Shown here one piece after another: positions 34,928 to 44,240 of a DNA stretch of 64,000 nucleotides (positions within the stretch are counted from its first letter, which is position 1; every line of letters begins with the position of its first letter). The stretch comes from Sphingobacteriales bacterium (GTDB taxonomy: Bacteria; Bacteroidota; Bacteroidia; Chitinophagales; UBA2359), in contig JADJTG010000010.1 in NCBI GenBank assembly GCA_016711285.1, positions 124,001 through 188,000 of the forward strand, given 5' to 3'. A model generated the notes under the pieces. It searched no databases. It was not told the origin of the DNA and saw only the letters and a program-made list of their open reading frames with translations. Both the position numbers and the translations under genes were made by a program.

Positions 34928-35797
34928 ATGCAGGATAGCACTCAATATAAAACGAAAGAAGATTGGGATATTGTCATAGAACCCCGCCCCCATTTGTTGT
35001 ATGTAGATTGGAAAGAATTGTGGAGGTATCGGGATATGATATGGATTTTGGTTCGTAAAGAAATCAAAGCGGCACATATTCAAACGGCTTTGGGTTCTTT
35101 GTGGTATATGGGCAAAGCCATTATTCTGGCTCTTACTTTCGCGCTCGTGTTCGGGCGTATTGCCCGTGTAAATGTAGGAGATGTACCGCATTTTCTATTT
35201 TTTATGAGCGGTTTGTTGCTGTGGGAATATTTTCTGAATTGCCTCAATAAAACCGGTAACGTATTGCGCGAAAACAAATCTATTTTTGAAAAAGTGTATG
35301 TGCCGCGCTTTGCTTTTCCTTTGGCAAAAATGCTGGCAGGTTTAGTGCCTGTTTTTTTTGAATTACTCGTATTTGTAGTAGCTTATGTGATTTATTATTT
35401 TTGGAAACAGCCCTCTTTTGCACCCAACTATTGGTTGTTGGTATTGCCCTTTTTGGTACTGCTTACCGGAACTTTGGGCAGTTCCATTGGTTTGGCGGTA
35501 TCAGCACTTACGGTGCGCTACCGCGACCTCGCCCTGCTTATCAACTACTCTACCCGCTTACTGATGTATGCCAGCCCGATTATTTATCCTTTGGCAATTG
35601 TAGATACAGATTTACGTAAGTGGTTGTCTTTAAACCCTTTAGCACCTATTATTGAAACCTTTCGTTATGCTTTTTTCAGTACACCGTACAGTGCCACCAC
35701 CGGATTGCTCTATGCGGCTATTGTAGCGGGTGTGATATTATTGCTTTCCGTCTTTTTATTTAACCGAGTTGAGAAAAATTTTGTAGATACCGTATAG
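34928..35797 (+). CDS. wzm: ABC-2 type polysaccharide exporter permease
   Basis: 289 residues, six hydrophobic helices, the TagG/Wzm/KpsM type. The cytoplasmic N-terminus (WKELWRYRDMIWILVRKEIK) is the usual amphipathic gate helix and connector. Later segments include GSLWYMGKAIILALTFALVF, VYVPRFAFPLAKMLAGLVPV and SALTVRYRDLALLINYSTRL. It forms the inner-membrane channel that exports an undecaprenyl-linked glycan with the ATPase encoded 10 bases downstream. First gene of the rightward locus. Confidence 0.92.
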   Translation: MQDSTQYKTKEDWDIVIEPRPHLLYVDWKELWRYRDMIWILVRKEIKAAHIQTALGSLWYMGKAIILALTFALVFGRIARVNVGDVPHFLFFMSGLLLWEYFLNCLNKTGNVLRENKSIFEKVYVPRFAFPLAKMLAGLVPVFFELLVFVVAYVIYYFWKQPSFAPNYWLLVLPFLVLLTGTLGSSIGLAVSALTVRYRDLALLINYSTRLLMYASPIIYPLAIVDTDLRKWLSLNPLAPIIETFRYAFFSTPYSATTGLLYAAIVAGVILLLSVFLFNRVEKNFVDTV

Positions 35798-35807
35798 TAG
35801 TATTGAA

Positions 35808-37091
35808 ATGAAAAACCCTTTAGCCGTTCGAGTTGAGAATGTATCCAAAAAATACAGTATTGAGCAATTAAACAGCGATACGCTCAAAGATAATCTTCAT
35901 CAGCGTTGGGGCAGTTGGTGGAGCCGTGATGATGACCCCGCCACCCACCACGAAGATTTTTGGGCATTGCGCAATATTTCTTTTGAGTTGGAGCAGGGCG
36001 ATATTTTGGGCATAGTGGGCAAAAATGGAGCCGGAAAATCTACGCTTTTAAAAATTATTTCCCGTATTACCGCTCCCACAGAAGGGGCAGTGCGGATTAG
36101 GGGTAAGGTTGCGAGTTTGTTAGAAGTGGGAACCGGTTTTCACCCCGAACTCACCGGACGGGAAAATATCTACCTCAACGGCACTATTTTGGGTATGCGC
36201 CGCAGCGACATCAAAGCGGTAGAAGAAGCCATTATTGATTTTTCTGAAATACGGCAGCATATCGACAGCCCCATCAAACATTATTCGTCGGGGATGCGGG
36301 CGCGTTTGGGCTTTGCAGTAGCCACCCACCTCAATCCCGATGTGGTAATTATTGACGAAGTGCTGTCGGTAGGCGATGCCGATTTTCAGCGCAAAAGTAT
36401 GACCAAAATGCGCGACATCGCCAAAAGCGGTAAAACGGTATTTTTTGTGAGCCATAATTTGAATAGCGTACAAAGTTTGTGCAATAAAGGATTATATTTG
36501 CAGCGTGGCGAGATGATGTTTTTCGGAGACATAGAAGAAACCCTCAATCAATACCGCGATTTACCGCCGCCCACCGTAGGCGAAGGCAAAGAGGCACTGA
36601 GCAATGCAGCAATGTGGGATTTTGACAATGCTCCAGGCAACGAGTTGGTGAAGTTGAAGAGCGTAGTGGTGCACGCCGCCGACAAGCAGCCCGAAGAGCC
36701 GATAGCGATGAGCGATGACATTATTATAGAAATAGAATTTTGGAAATTGGTAGAAGAAGGGCGTTTTGATGTGGGGATACAGTTGATTGAAATAAATAAA
36801 GATATAATCGTGTTAGGAAGTAATACTAATATGTGCTTAAATTTAGATAATATAGAAACAAAAAAGTCCCTTATTAAGACAAAATGCAGAATTCCTAAAT
36901 TTCTCCTAAATACCGGGTTCTATGCTATAAATATCATCATTTCAAATGTATATACGAGTACATTGATTGAAGAGTTTTATACAATAGTAAAGTTCTTCTA
37001 CAATGAAGTAAAATTTTATAACCATTACAGACTACCTACAAGAGGAAGAGGCGTACTTCGTCCTTTGTTAGAATGGCAGTTAATAAACTAA
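35808..37091 (+). CDS. wzt: ABC exporter ATPase with C-terminal glycan-recognition domain
   Basis: 427 residues. The ATPase (about 1-250) has Walker A GIVGKNGAGKSTLLKII, signature SSGMRARLGFAVAT, Walker B VVIIDEVLSVGDADF and switch FFVSHN. The extra ~150 residues after that form a Wzt_C-type beta domain, which in the E. coli O8/O9a systems binds the modified non-reducing end of the finished glycan. GC content falls from about 63% in 36661-36720 to 23% in 36781-36900, just inside this domain, so the gene looks recombinant. The methyltransferase gene directly downstream could make the cap that the domain reads. Confidence 0.92.
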   Translation: MKNPLAVRVENVSKKYSIEQLNSDTLKDNLHQRWGSWWSRDDDPATHHEDFWALRNISFELEQGDILGIVGKNGAGKSTLLKIISRITAPTEGAVRIRGKVASLLEVGTGFHPELTGRENIYLNGTILGMRRSDIKAVEEAIIDFSEIRQHIDSPIKHYSSGMRARLGFAVATHLNPDVVIIDEVLSVGDADFQRKSMTKMRDIAKSGKTVFFVSHNLNSVQSLCNKGLYLQRGEMMFFGDIEETLNQYRDLPPPTVGEGKEALSNAAMWDFDNAPGNELVKLKSVVVHAADKQPEEPIAMSDDIIIEIEFWKLVEEGRFDVGIQLIEINKDIIVLGSNTNMCLNLDNIETKKSLIKTKCRIPKFLLNTGFYAINIIISNVYTSTLIEEFYTIVKFFYNEVKFYNHYRLPTRGRGVLRPLLEWQLIN

Positions 37092-37101
37092 TCAAACAAT
37101 T

Positions 37102-37881
37102 ATGTTTAAAGGTTTTTTTTCAAAAAAAGATAAAACTTCTAATATAAAAATAGGTTCAAAAAAAGAACGTCAATGTTATATATGTAAAGAACATATAGAT
37201 AGTTTTACAAAAACAAAAGGAGGCAGTGAATCTAGAAGTTCTTATTTGACACACCTAAATATGATAGGTAGCGACAGGGATAATTTTGGTTGTCCAATTT
37301 GTAAATGTCACGACAGAGAACGCCACTTATATATGTTTTTTGATAAACTAGCATTATGGAAGTATTTTGATAATAACAAAGTATTACATTTTGCGCCCGA
37401 AACGCATTTAAAAAAAGATATCAAGTTACGCCAACCCGAAATATATATTCAAGCTGATTTGATGCCCCAAAATAGTGAAATACAGAAGATAGACATTACG
37501 TCAATTCCTTATTCGAAAAATTACTTTGATATTATTATTTGCAACCATGTATTAGAACATGTACCCGATTATATGAAAGCATTAGCTGAAATCTATAGGG
37601 TACTCAACAAAAATGGCATTGCGATTCTCCAAACACCTTTATCCCGTCTTCTGAAATCAAATTTTAGTGATGAAAATATTAATACTGATGATTTAAGGTT
37701 ATTTTTTTATGGACAGGAAGATCATTGTAGAATTTTTAGTGAGGAATCATTTTATAATGATATTATTAAAACAGGGTTCAAATTAGAGATTTCAAAGCAC
37801 AGTGAGATGTTTACCGATGAGCTTGCTTATAAATATGGAGTTAATAAAAAAGAGGATTTGATTCTTGCTCGTAAAGTATAA
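37102..37881 (+). CDS. SAM methyltransferase with N-terminal Cys cluster
   Basis: 259 residues. Residues ~24-77 hold four Cys as CYIC and CPICKCHDRERH, a zinc-ribbon-like cap. Residues ~90-215 are a Methyltransf_11-type domain: KVLHFAPETHLKKDI, IDITSIPYSKNYFDIIICNH, VLEHVPDYMKALAEIYRVLN and GIAILQTPLS, with the late CRIFSEESF often seen in glycan-modifying methyltransferases. Position right after wzt, 10 bases from its stop, suggests it caps or decorates the exported glycan. AT-rich like the rest of the acquired block. Confidence 0.8.
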   Translation: MFKGFFSKKDKTSNIKIGSKKERQCYICKEHIDSFTKTKGGSESRSSYLTHLNMIGSDRDNFGCPICKCHDRERHLYMFFDKLALWKYFDNNKVLHFAPETHLKKDIKLRQPEIYIQADLMPQNSEIQKIDITSIPYSKNYFDIIICNHVLEHVPDYMKALAEIYRVLNKNGIAILQTPLSRLLKSNFSDENINTDDLRLFFYGQEDHCRIFSEESFYNDIIKTGFKLEISKHSEMFTDELAYKYGVNKKEDLILARKV

Positions 37882-38052
37882 ATAATTTAATAATTATATT
37901 AGCATTTTATTATTCCCTTTTGATTGATAAAATCGCACAATTTATTAGTTATAAAATATTGATTTTTAATTATTTGTAATAAAAAATAATACATAAGTAT
38001 CGCCATTTTTGTTGGCACTATATGAATTTTATTGAGATTTTTATAAAAATTA

Positions 38053-39020
38053 ATGAAGCAGAAAACAGTATTTATATTAGGGTCTGAAAGATCCGGCTCT
38101 AATTTACTTAGAGTCCTACTAGACAATCACTCCCTGCTAAATGCACCCGTTCCTGTGCATTTTTTAGAATATTTTAGACCTATTTTTAACCATTATATTA
38201 AATTAAAAAACTATAATTATTTATTAGAAGATATGCTAGAACTTGCTAATCATGCTTTTAGCGATTGGCAATTGGAGCTAATATATCCATCAAAAGTACA
38301 CAGTTTAATGCACGCATTTGATTATATCTCAAATGCTAAAGCAGCAAAAGAAGGAAAAAAACATTACGTTTGTAAAGACAATCACTTATTTCAACATATA
38401 GATTTAATTTCTTCATATTTCCCAGATCCCTATTTTTTATACCTATACAGAGATCCCAGAGATCAGGCTGTTTCTTGGCTAAAACAACCAATTTATCTCA
38501 AAACACCATATCAAATAGCCAATAAATGGAGAAGTGAACAAAAAAATGTATTGAATTATTTGAAAGTGGTGTAAAAATGCATTTTGTGAAATATGAAAAT
38601 TTGGTATCAGACACAGAAAATACTATGCAGAACATTATCCATTATCTGGGTTTGGAATGGGAGGCAGCTTGTGGGCAAGTAATCAGTGAGAAGAATAAAA
38701 AAGATGCAGAAAGAAATCCGTATTGGAAAAACATTGACAAGCGTATTATCAAAGATAACTTTAGCAAGTTCAAAAGTTTTCTTTCGGATGAAGATATATC
38801 TATAATAGAAACTTTAACACAAGAACAAATGCTCTATTTAGGTTATGAAACTATTAGCAAGAATGTATGGACCAAAGGCAATAGTTTTCTTTTTAATATT
38901 AAAGAAAAAATAAGAGAACGCCAAACGGTGAAGCAGATCAACGAGAGTCAGAAAAAAGCGTTAAATATCTTGCAAGACAAAATCAAATTAATGCGTACCA
39001 TCAGAAAAAAAAGACAATAA
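38053..39020 (+). pseudogene. Sulfotransferase, one frameshift
   Basis: Two fragments (38053-38574 and 38577-39020) that together need one restored base to give 323 codons. The first holds the PAPS 5'-phosphosulfate loop VFILGSERSGSNLLRVLLDN and the 3'-phosphate motif FLYLYRDPRDQAVSWLKQPI. The second continues MHFVKYENLVSDTENTMQNI, a typical C-terminal Sulfotransfer_1/3 part. The break lies near 38550-38576; the downstream frame reads back as LFESGVKMHFVKYEN. It would transfer sulfate from PAPS to a sugar hydroxyl. Confidence 0.8.
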
Positions 39021-39026
39021 CAGTAC

Positions 39027-40091
39027 ATGATTCCTGTAACAAAAACTTTTCTTCCTCCTGCTGAAGCTTATATGTCGTGTTTAAAACCGGCATGGGATAA
39101 TTGTTGGATAACAAATAGAGGAGAATTAGTACAACAATTAGAAAAACTATTGAAGGATTATTTGGAGGTATCTAAAATATTAATTACAACCAATGGTACT
39201 CTTCCTATACAAATTGCTCTTAAGTCCTTAAATTTAAAAGGAGAAATTATTACTACACCTTTTTCTTATGTAGCTACTACAAGTAGTATTGTTTGGGAAG
39301 GACTGAAACCTATATTTGTTGATATTGACCCTGAATACCTTACTATTGATGAAAAACATATTGAAGCTGCCATCACCCCTAATACCAGTGCTATATTGGC
39401 AACCCATGTCTATGGCAACCCATGTAATGTAGATGCAATAGAGAAGTTAGCTCAAAAATACCAACTCAAGGTTATTTATGACGCTGCTCATTGTTTTGGC
39501 GTAAAATTTAAAAATAGTTCTATTTTCAATTATGGGCATGTTGCTACTTGCAGTTTTCATGCTACTAAACTATTTCATACCGGAGAAGGCGGAGCATTGT
39601 TCTGTAATGAAGATAGTTTGTATGAGACATTGTTTTATCAACATAACTTTGGGCATAATGGTCCCGAAAAATTTCATGGAGTGGGTATTAATGCTAAAAT
39701 TAGCGAATTACAAGCCGCTATGGGTTTAGCTGTTTTTCCCTACATTAACCATATCATTGAATCTCGTAAACAGATTGTTGAAACGTACTATCAATTACTT
39801 AAAGAAAAAAATGTAACTTTATTAAAAATCAGAGAAGGGACCCTATGGAATTATGCTTATTTTCCAGTTATTTTTGAAACAGAAGAAAAATTATTGGAAG
39901 TAAAAGACAATATGAATAAAGTAAATATATTTCCCAGACGTTATTTTTATCCTTCACTTAATACGATTTCATATCTAAATAACTATCAAAAAATGGTTGT
40001 TTCTGAGAGCATAGCTTGTAGGGTATTGTGTTTGCCATTATATGTGGGACTCAGCAATAATGATATTGAAAAAATATGCAGCTTCATATAG
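39027..40091 (+). CDS. DegT/DnrJ/EryC1 family PLP aminotransferase
   Basis: 354 residues, fold type I aminotransferase acting on keto sugars or related carbonyls. Signatures: WITNRGELVQQLEKLLKDYL, ITTNGTLPIQIALKSLNLKG, TTPFSYVATTSSIVWEGLKP, DAAHCFGVKF (PLP-binding Asp) and SFHATKLFHTGEGGALF with the catalytic Lys. The internal aldimine Lys is present, so it should be an active aminotransferase. It begins 6 bases after the sulfotransferase stop and leads a run of three genes with the PLP decarboxylase and ATP-grasp enzyme. Confidence 0.9.
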   Translation: MIPVTKTFLPPAEAYMSCLKPAWDNCWITNRGELVQQLEKLLKDYLEVSKILITTNGTLPIQIALKSLNLKGEIITTPFSYVATTSSIVWEGLKPIFVDIDPEYLTIDEKHIEAAITPNTSAILATHVYGNPCNVDAIEKLAQKYQLKVIYDAAHCFGVKFKNSSIFNYGHVATCSFHATKLFHTGEGGALFCNEDSLYETLFYQHNFGHNGPEKFHGVGINAKISELQAAMGLAVFPYINHIIESRKQIVETYYQLLKEKNVTLLKIREGTLWNYAYFPVIFETEEKLLEVKDNMNKVNIFPRRYFYPSLNTISYLNNYQKMVVSESIACRVLCLPLYVGLSNNDIEKICSFI

Positions 40092-40153
40092 TATTATTTT
40101 ATTATAATACCTATTATTCTAAAACGGTATAGCATTTTTCCTTTTTATTAAAA

Positions 40154-41398
40154 ATGTTAAATTATCAGCAAATAATTGATTTAGAAAAACAGTATAGATG
40201 CAATTCTTTTTATACTTGTAATCCTTCACAACTTCAACACAACTATGATACTTTCCTTAGCTCATTAAAAAAATATTACAATAATAGTGCTATCGGATAT
40301 TCTTATAAAACTAACTATTTACCGCTATATTGTAAATATGTGAATACTTGGGGAGGGTATGCTGAAGTAGTATCCGAAATGGAATATCTGTTAGCATTAA
40401 AAATAGGAGTATCTCCATATAACATTATTTATAATAGACCCTACAAAACTTACGAATCTATTTTTTATGCACTATCTCACGATTCAATGTTAAATATAGA
40501 CTCAGTTTATGAAGTAAAAATTATCGAAGAGTTTCTAAAGGAAAACCCAAATAAATTAGTAAAATTAGGCATTAGATGTAATTTTGAGTTAGACACTCAT
40601 AAGATTTCACGTTTTGGATTTGATATTTTGCAAGAAGAGAATTTGTTAAATATTATACAATTATTAGAATCGTATCCTAATTGTAAAATAGTGGGATTAC
40701 ACTGTCATTTTCCCACAGTAGAAAGAACCGTAGATTCATATTTGTTCAGACTTGAAAAATTAGTACAAATTTCCAAGCAATTTCTTAAAAATTCAACCTT
40801 AGAATATATTGATATAGGTGGAGGTTTCTTTGGGAATATGGATGAAAAACTCAAAAATCTTTTTAGCTGCGCAATTCCAAGCATCAGAGATTATGGGGAA
40901 GCAATTGGAAAAAAGATGGCAGAAATTTTCTATAAGCACCCCGCTCCCCCCCAATTAATCATCGAACCTGGAGTTGCCTTAGTAGGAGACACCATGTGTT
41001 TTTATACCAAGATCATAGACATAAAAACAATACGTGGCAAATCTATCGCTTTGTGTAGTGGTACTTTCCACAATGTAAAGCCGAACGGAGATATTAAGAA
41101 TTTATCAATTGAAATCATACAACAACCCGATAACGATAATAATAGAATAAATAATATAGATATGGATATAGCAGGCTATACGTGCTTAGAATATGATTAT
41201 TTATATAAAAACTTTTCAGGTAGAATTTCTATTGGCGATTATATCGGCTATAAAAATATGGGGTCGTATAGTATAGTTTTCAAGCCGCCGTTTATTAACC
41301 TAAGCCCTCCGATTTTTGAAGAAAAGAACCAAAGTATCATTGGGGTAGCTAGAAAAAAAGAAAACATTGAAGATGTTTTTAATTCTTATGTTATTTAA
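40154..41398 (+). CDS. Fold type III PLP-dependent decarboxylase-like enzyme
   Basis: 414 residues of the diaminopimelate/ornithine decarboxylase (alanine racemase-like) group. N-terminal PLP Lys in GYSYKTNYLPLYCKY, then YAEVVSEMEYLLALKIG, KLGIRCNFELDTHKISRFGF, GLHCHFPT, YIDIGGGFFGN (phosphate loop) and EPGVALVGDTMCFYTKI. The second-domain motif is LCSGTFHNVKPNGD, and the usual Cys-Asp signature appears as YTCLEYDYLY, so substrate differs from DAP decarboxylase. Likely makes an amine or D-amino acid building block for the next gene. Between the DegT and ATP-grasp genes. Confidence 0.78.
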   Translation: MLNYQQIIDLEKQYRCNSFYTCNPSQLQHNYDTFLSSLKKYYNNSAIGYSYKTNYLPLYCKYVNTWGGYAEVVSEMEYLLALKIGVSPYNIIYNRPYKTYESIFYALSHDSMLNIDSVYEVKIIEEFLKENPNKLVKLGIRCNFELDTHKISRFGFDILQEENLLNIIQLLESYPNCKIVGLHCHFPTVERTVDSYLFRLEKLVQISKQFLKNSTLEYIDIGGGFFGNMDEKLKNLFSCAIPSIRDYGEAIGKKMAEIFYKHPAPPQLIIEPGVALVGDTMCFYTKIIDIKTIRGKSIALCSGTFHNVKPNGDIKNLSIEIIQQPDNDNNRINNIDMDIAGYTCLEYDYLYKNFSGRISIGDYIGYKNMGSYSIVFKPPFINLSPPIFEEKNQSIIGVARKKENIEDVFNSYVI

Positions 41399-41418
41399 CA
41401 TGTTAAAATAATTAAATT

Positions 41419-42408
41419 ATGAATTTGTTGTTTTCCTGTATAGGTAGACGTGGTTATATGGTGGATTATTTCAAAGCCTACTTATCACACAATGACCGCA
41501 TTGTAGGTACCAGTAATACACCTTGGACTACCGGTTTAAAGCGTTGTGATGCCAGCTATATTATGCCTGACATTGCCAATGAAGAATTATATATTCAAAA
41601 AGTATTAGAAGTATGTCGTATTGAAAATATAACTGCTATTTTATCATTTTATGATGATGATGTAGAAATTTTATCAAAACACTTAAATGAGTTTGAAAGA
41701 ATAGGTGTATTTCCCATACTGCCTAAACATCACATCAGCACTTTGTGTTTTGACAAATATAAGTCCTTTAATTTCTTGACAGAACATAAATTTTATACTC
41801 CTTTCACCGTAAACTCTTTAGAAGCCGCATATAATGCCATAGCAGACGGATACTTACAATTTCCCTTAATTATAAAACCTCAATTCGGTTTTGGAAGTAA
41901 AAACGTATTTACGGTTTACAACATAGAGCAGATGCCATCTTTATTTCATTACGATTCTGACCCTATGATTATTCAAAATAAAATATCAGGTACAGAATAC
42001 TGCTTAGATATCTTTAATAACAAAGAAGGGGAAGTGATTTCTGTGGTATGTAAACAAAAACTCGCCATGAGAGCAGGCGAAGTGGATCAGTCTGTAACAG
42101 TATATTCAGACCTTTTATTTGAAGAAGGTAAAAGACTGGGTAAAGCGGTAGGACATATTGGTCCATTAGATGTAGATATTTTTGTTCGAGACAATAAGGT
42201 ATATATAATAGAGCTGAATCCGAGATTTGGCGGCGCATATCCTATTTCCCATGAAGCGGGTGCTAATTTTATACAATTAGTAATAGACATGGTAAATGGT
42301 AAAAAATTGAACCCTCATATTGGAAATTATGAGCAAGGTGTACAAATTATGAAGGAATACTCCATTGTTAAAGGATTACCGACTATTACGGGTTATTTTA
42401 ACAAGTAA
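41419..42408 (+). CDS. ATP-grasp ligase (CarB-like)
   Basis: 329 residues with an N-terminal Rossmann-like half (MNLLFSCIGRRGYMVDYF) and an ATP-grasp fold: FPLIIKPQFGFGSKNVF, MIIQNKISGTEYCLDIF, and the metal-binding YIIELNPRFGGAYPISHEAG. Members join a carboxylate to an amine or thiol through an acyl-phosphate. Annotation pipelines often call such proteins carbamoyl-phosphate synthase-like, but there is no glutaminase partner here. It starts 20 bases after the PLP decarboxylase gene, so an amide-forming step on a sugar acid or amino acid is a reasonable inference. Confidence 0.85.
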   Translation: MNLLFSCIGRRGYMVDYFKAYLSHNDRIVGTSNTPWTTGLKRCDASYIMPDIANEELYIQKVLEVCRIENITAILSFYDDDVEILSKHLNEFERIGVFPILPKHHISTLCFDKYKSFNFLTEHKFYTPFTVNSLEAAYNAIADGYLQFPLIIKPQFGFGSKNVFTVYNIEQMPSLFHYDSDPMIIQNKISGTEYCLDIFNNKEGEVISVVCKQKLAMRAGEVDQSVTVYSDLLFEEGKRLGKAVGHIGPLDVDIFVRDNKVYIIELNPRFGGAYPISHEAGANFIQLVIDMVNGKKLNPHIGNYEQGVQIMKEYSIVKGLPTITGYFNK

Positions 42409-42453
42409 CTTTCTTCAACTTTCTGACGTTATTTTAATAGCACAATTAATCCA

Positions 42454-43428
42454 ATGGAAAACTACAAAAGGCTACCCCTACATCAAAAAAATCAAGAAGT
42501 GGAAGATACTTTAGCTTATTTGGCAAAATATATTATTGACCCTTCTATATCAGAAACATACAGCTCTAATTTCCCGAAAATATTTATTATGGGGTGTGCA
42601 AGAAGTGGAACTACATTACTTGCTCAATTTTTAGCCCAATATACAAAATTTTGTTACCCCTCTAATTTAATTTCCCGATTTTATTATGCGCCAAAAATTG
42701 GAGCTTTATTACAAAAATTATTTTTTGATTTAGATATAAGAAAAGAATTATTGGGAGACTATGATAGACTATTTGAATTTGAATCCGATTTAGGAAAAAC
42801 TCAGCATATCCTCTCTCCTAATGAGTTTTGGTATTTTTGGAGGCGATTTTTTACATTTAATCAAGAGATACAACAACTAACAGTAGATGAATTAAAAAAA
42901 GTGGATTTCAAGGGCTTTGAACAAGGCTTAGAAAGCATTCAGCAAGTATATAAAGCACCTATTTTTTTAAAAGGGATGATGTTAAATTGGCATATACCTG
43001 AATTAATAAAAAACTTAGATAATGCATTTATCATATTTACTGAAAGAAATTTAGCTGAAAATGCACAATCTATATTGGAAGCCAGAAATCATTATTTCGG
43101 AAATTATAACGAATGGTTTTCTTTTAAGCCTGAGGAATATGATGATTTAAAAAAATTATCTCCCATAGAACAAGTAATAGGTCAAGTTTATTATACAAAT
43201 AATGCTATTAAAGAAGGGTTAAAGCAAATAAGTAATAAAAATTATATACATATACAACATGAGGATTTTTGTGCTAATCCAAACAAATTTTTGAATAATT
43301 TATTTGATATACTCAATCTTAACATAGATGAATTTGGCACAGCATCAAAAATACCACACTTTACTAAGCATATAAAGCAAATTGATAATAAAATCAAAGA
43401 ATCTGCATTACTTTATGATCGTTCTTGA
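42454..43428 (+). CDS. Sulfotransferase family protein
   Basis: 324 residues. The PAPS loop IFIMGCARSGTTLLAQFLAQ is near residue 48, and the second motif appears as NAFIIFTERNLAENAQSILE, with Glu-Arg replacing the usual Arg-Asp-Pro, so 3'-phosphate contact may differ. The C-terminal part (YIHIQHEDFCANPNKFLNNL) is the usual last helix region. Together with the genes at 38053, 45253, 48297 and 49178 it forms a set of five sulfotransferase genes in the locus. AT-rich. Ends with TGA, which shows that TGA is a normal stop in this genome. Confidence 0.82.
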   Translation: MENYKRLPLHQKNQEVEDTLAYLAKYIIDPSISETYSSNFPKIFIMGCARSGTTLLAQFLAQYTKFCYPSNLISRFYYAPKIGALLQKLFFDLDIRKELLGDYDRLFEFESDLGKTQHILSPNEFWYFWRRFFTFNQEIQQLTVDELKKVDFKGFEQGLESIQQVYKAPIFLKGMMLNWHIPELIKNLDNAFIIFTERNLAENAQSILEARNHYFGNYNEWFSFKPEEYDDLKKLSPIEQVIGQVYYTNNAIKEGLKQISNKNYIHIQHEDFCANPNKFLNNLFDILNLNIDEFGTASKIPHFTKHIKQIDNKIKESALLYDRS

Positions 43429-43456
43429 AATAAAATACAAAAAAAGAAAAAAATAT

Positions 43457-43487
43457 TTTGTAAATAACAAAAAAAGATATAGATTTG
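43457..43487 (+). promoter_or_regulatory. Consensus Bacteroidota promoter
   Basis: TTTG at 43457-43460, exactly 19 nt, TAGATTTG at 43480-43487: a perfect match to TTTG-N19-TAnnTTTG. It drives the small secreted protein gene at 43558 with a leader of about 65 nt. Confidence 0.75.
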
Positions 43488-43557
43488 CATTGCTTGTTAT
43501 TTATCACACTATTTTCAATTTTATTAATTAACAAACTAAAAAATTTTTTTATTTTTT

Positions 43558-44220
43558 ATGAAAAAGTTATTCTTTGGACTTCCTTTAATGTTTGTTGCAT
43601 TTGCTGCAAATGCTCAGTGGACGGATGCAGGTACTGCTATGACTACTACTGACAATATTTCAGTGGGTACAGCTACAAGTCTTGCTAATATTTACTCTTA
43701 TGGATCTTCTGAGTTTGAATTAGCTCTTGATGCTGCAGCGGGTAATCCTGACTTTACCTTTATGGTAGGTGGCAATACTAAAGCTCAGGTTCGTTATTTA
43801 TTAGCAAGCCAAGGCATTGGATTTGAAGTAGATGCTGCTCATACAGGTGCTACAGGTCTTCCTGGTAATCCGAAATTATATGTTAACGGTAGCGGCGTTT
43901 GCGTAAATGGTACAGCTCTTGCTACTGGTTATGTATTATCAGTTCGTGGCAAAGCTATTGCTGAAGAAGTACGCGTTCAATTACAAGCCAGCTGGCCTGA
44001 TTATGTATTTGCTAATGATTACGACTTAATGCCTTTGAGCGAATTAGAAGCAAGTATCAAAACAAACAAACATTTGCCTGGTATCCCTACAGCATCAGAA
44101 GTAGATGCGAATGGTTTTGATTTGGGTGAAATGAATCGTCTTCAAATGGAAAAAATTGAAGAATTGACTCTTTACATCATTGGTTTACAAAAACAAATTG
44201 ATGCTTTAAAAGCTAAATAA
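43558..44220 (+). CDS. Secreted protein with C-terminal tail-fibre-like coiled-coil domain
   Basis: 220 residues, signal peptide (MKKLFFGLPLMFVAFAANAQ). The middle is Ala/Gly/Thr-rich beta (TDNISVGTATSLANIYSYGS). The C-terminus, WPDYVFANDYDLMPLSELEA to GMNRLQMEKIEELTLY-like helices (actual EMNRLQMEKIEELTLYIIGL), is common at the ends of Bacteroidota surface proteins resembling phage tail-fibre tips and includes KHLPGIPTASEVDANGFDLG. Nothing points to an enzyme. It has its own consensus promoter and strong terminator inside the polysaccharide locus, with even codon use, so it is likely well expressed and independent of the flanking genes. Confidence 0.8.
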   Translation: MKKLFFGLPLMFVAFAANAQWTDAGTAMTTTDNISVGTATSLANIYSYGSSEFELALDAAAGNPDFTFMVGGNTKAQVRYLLASQGIGFEVDAAHTGATGLPGNPKLYVNGSGVCVNGTALATGYVLSVRGKAIAEEVRVQLQASWPDYVFANDYDLMPLSELEASIKTNKHLPGIPTASEVDANGFDLGEMNRLQMEKIEELTLYIIGLQKQIDALKAK

Positions 44221-44240
44221 TTTTAAAGTCTTAGAATTTG

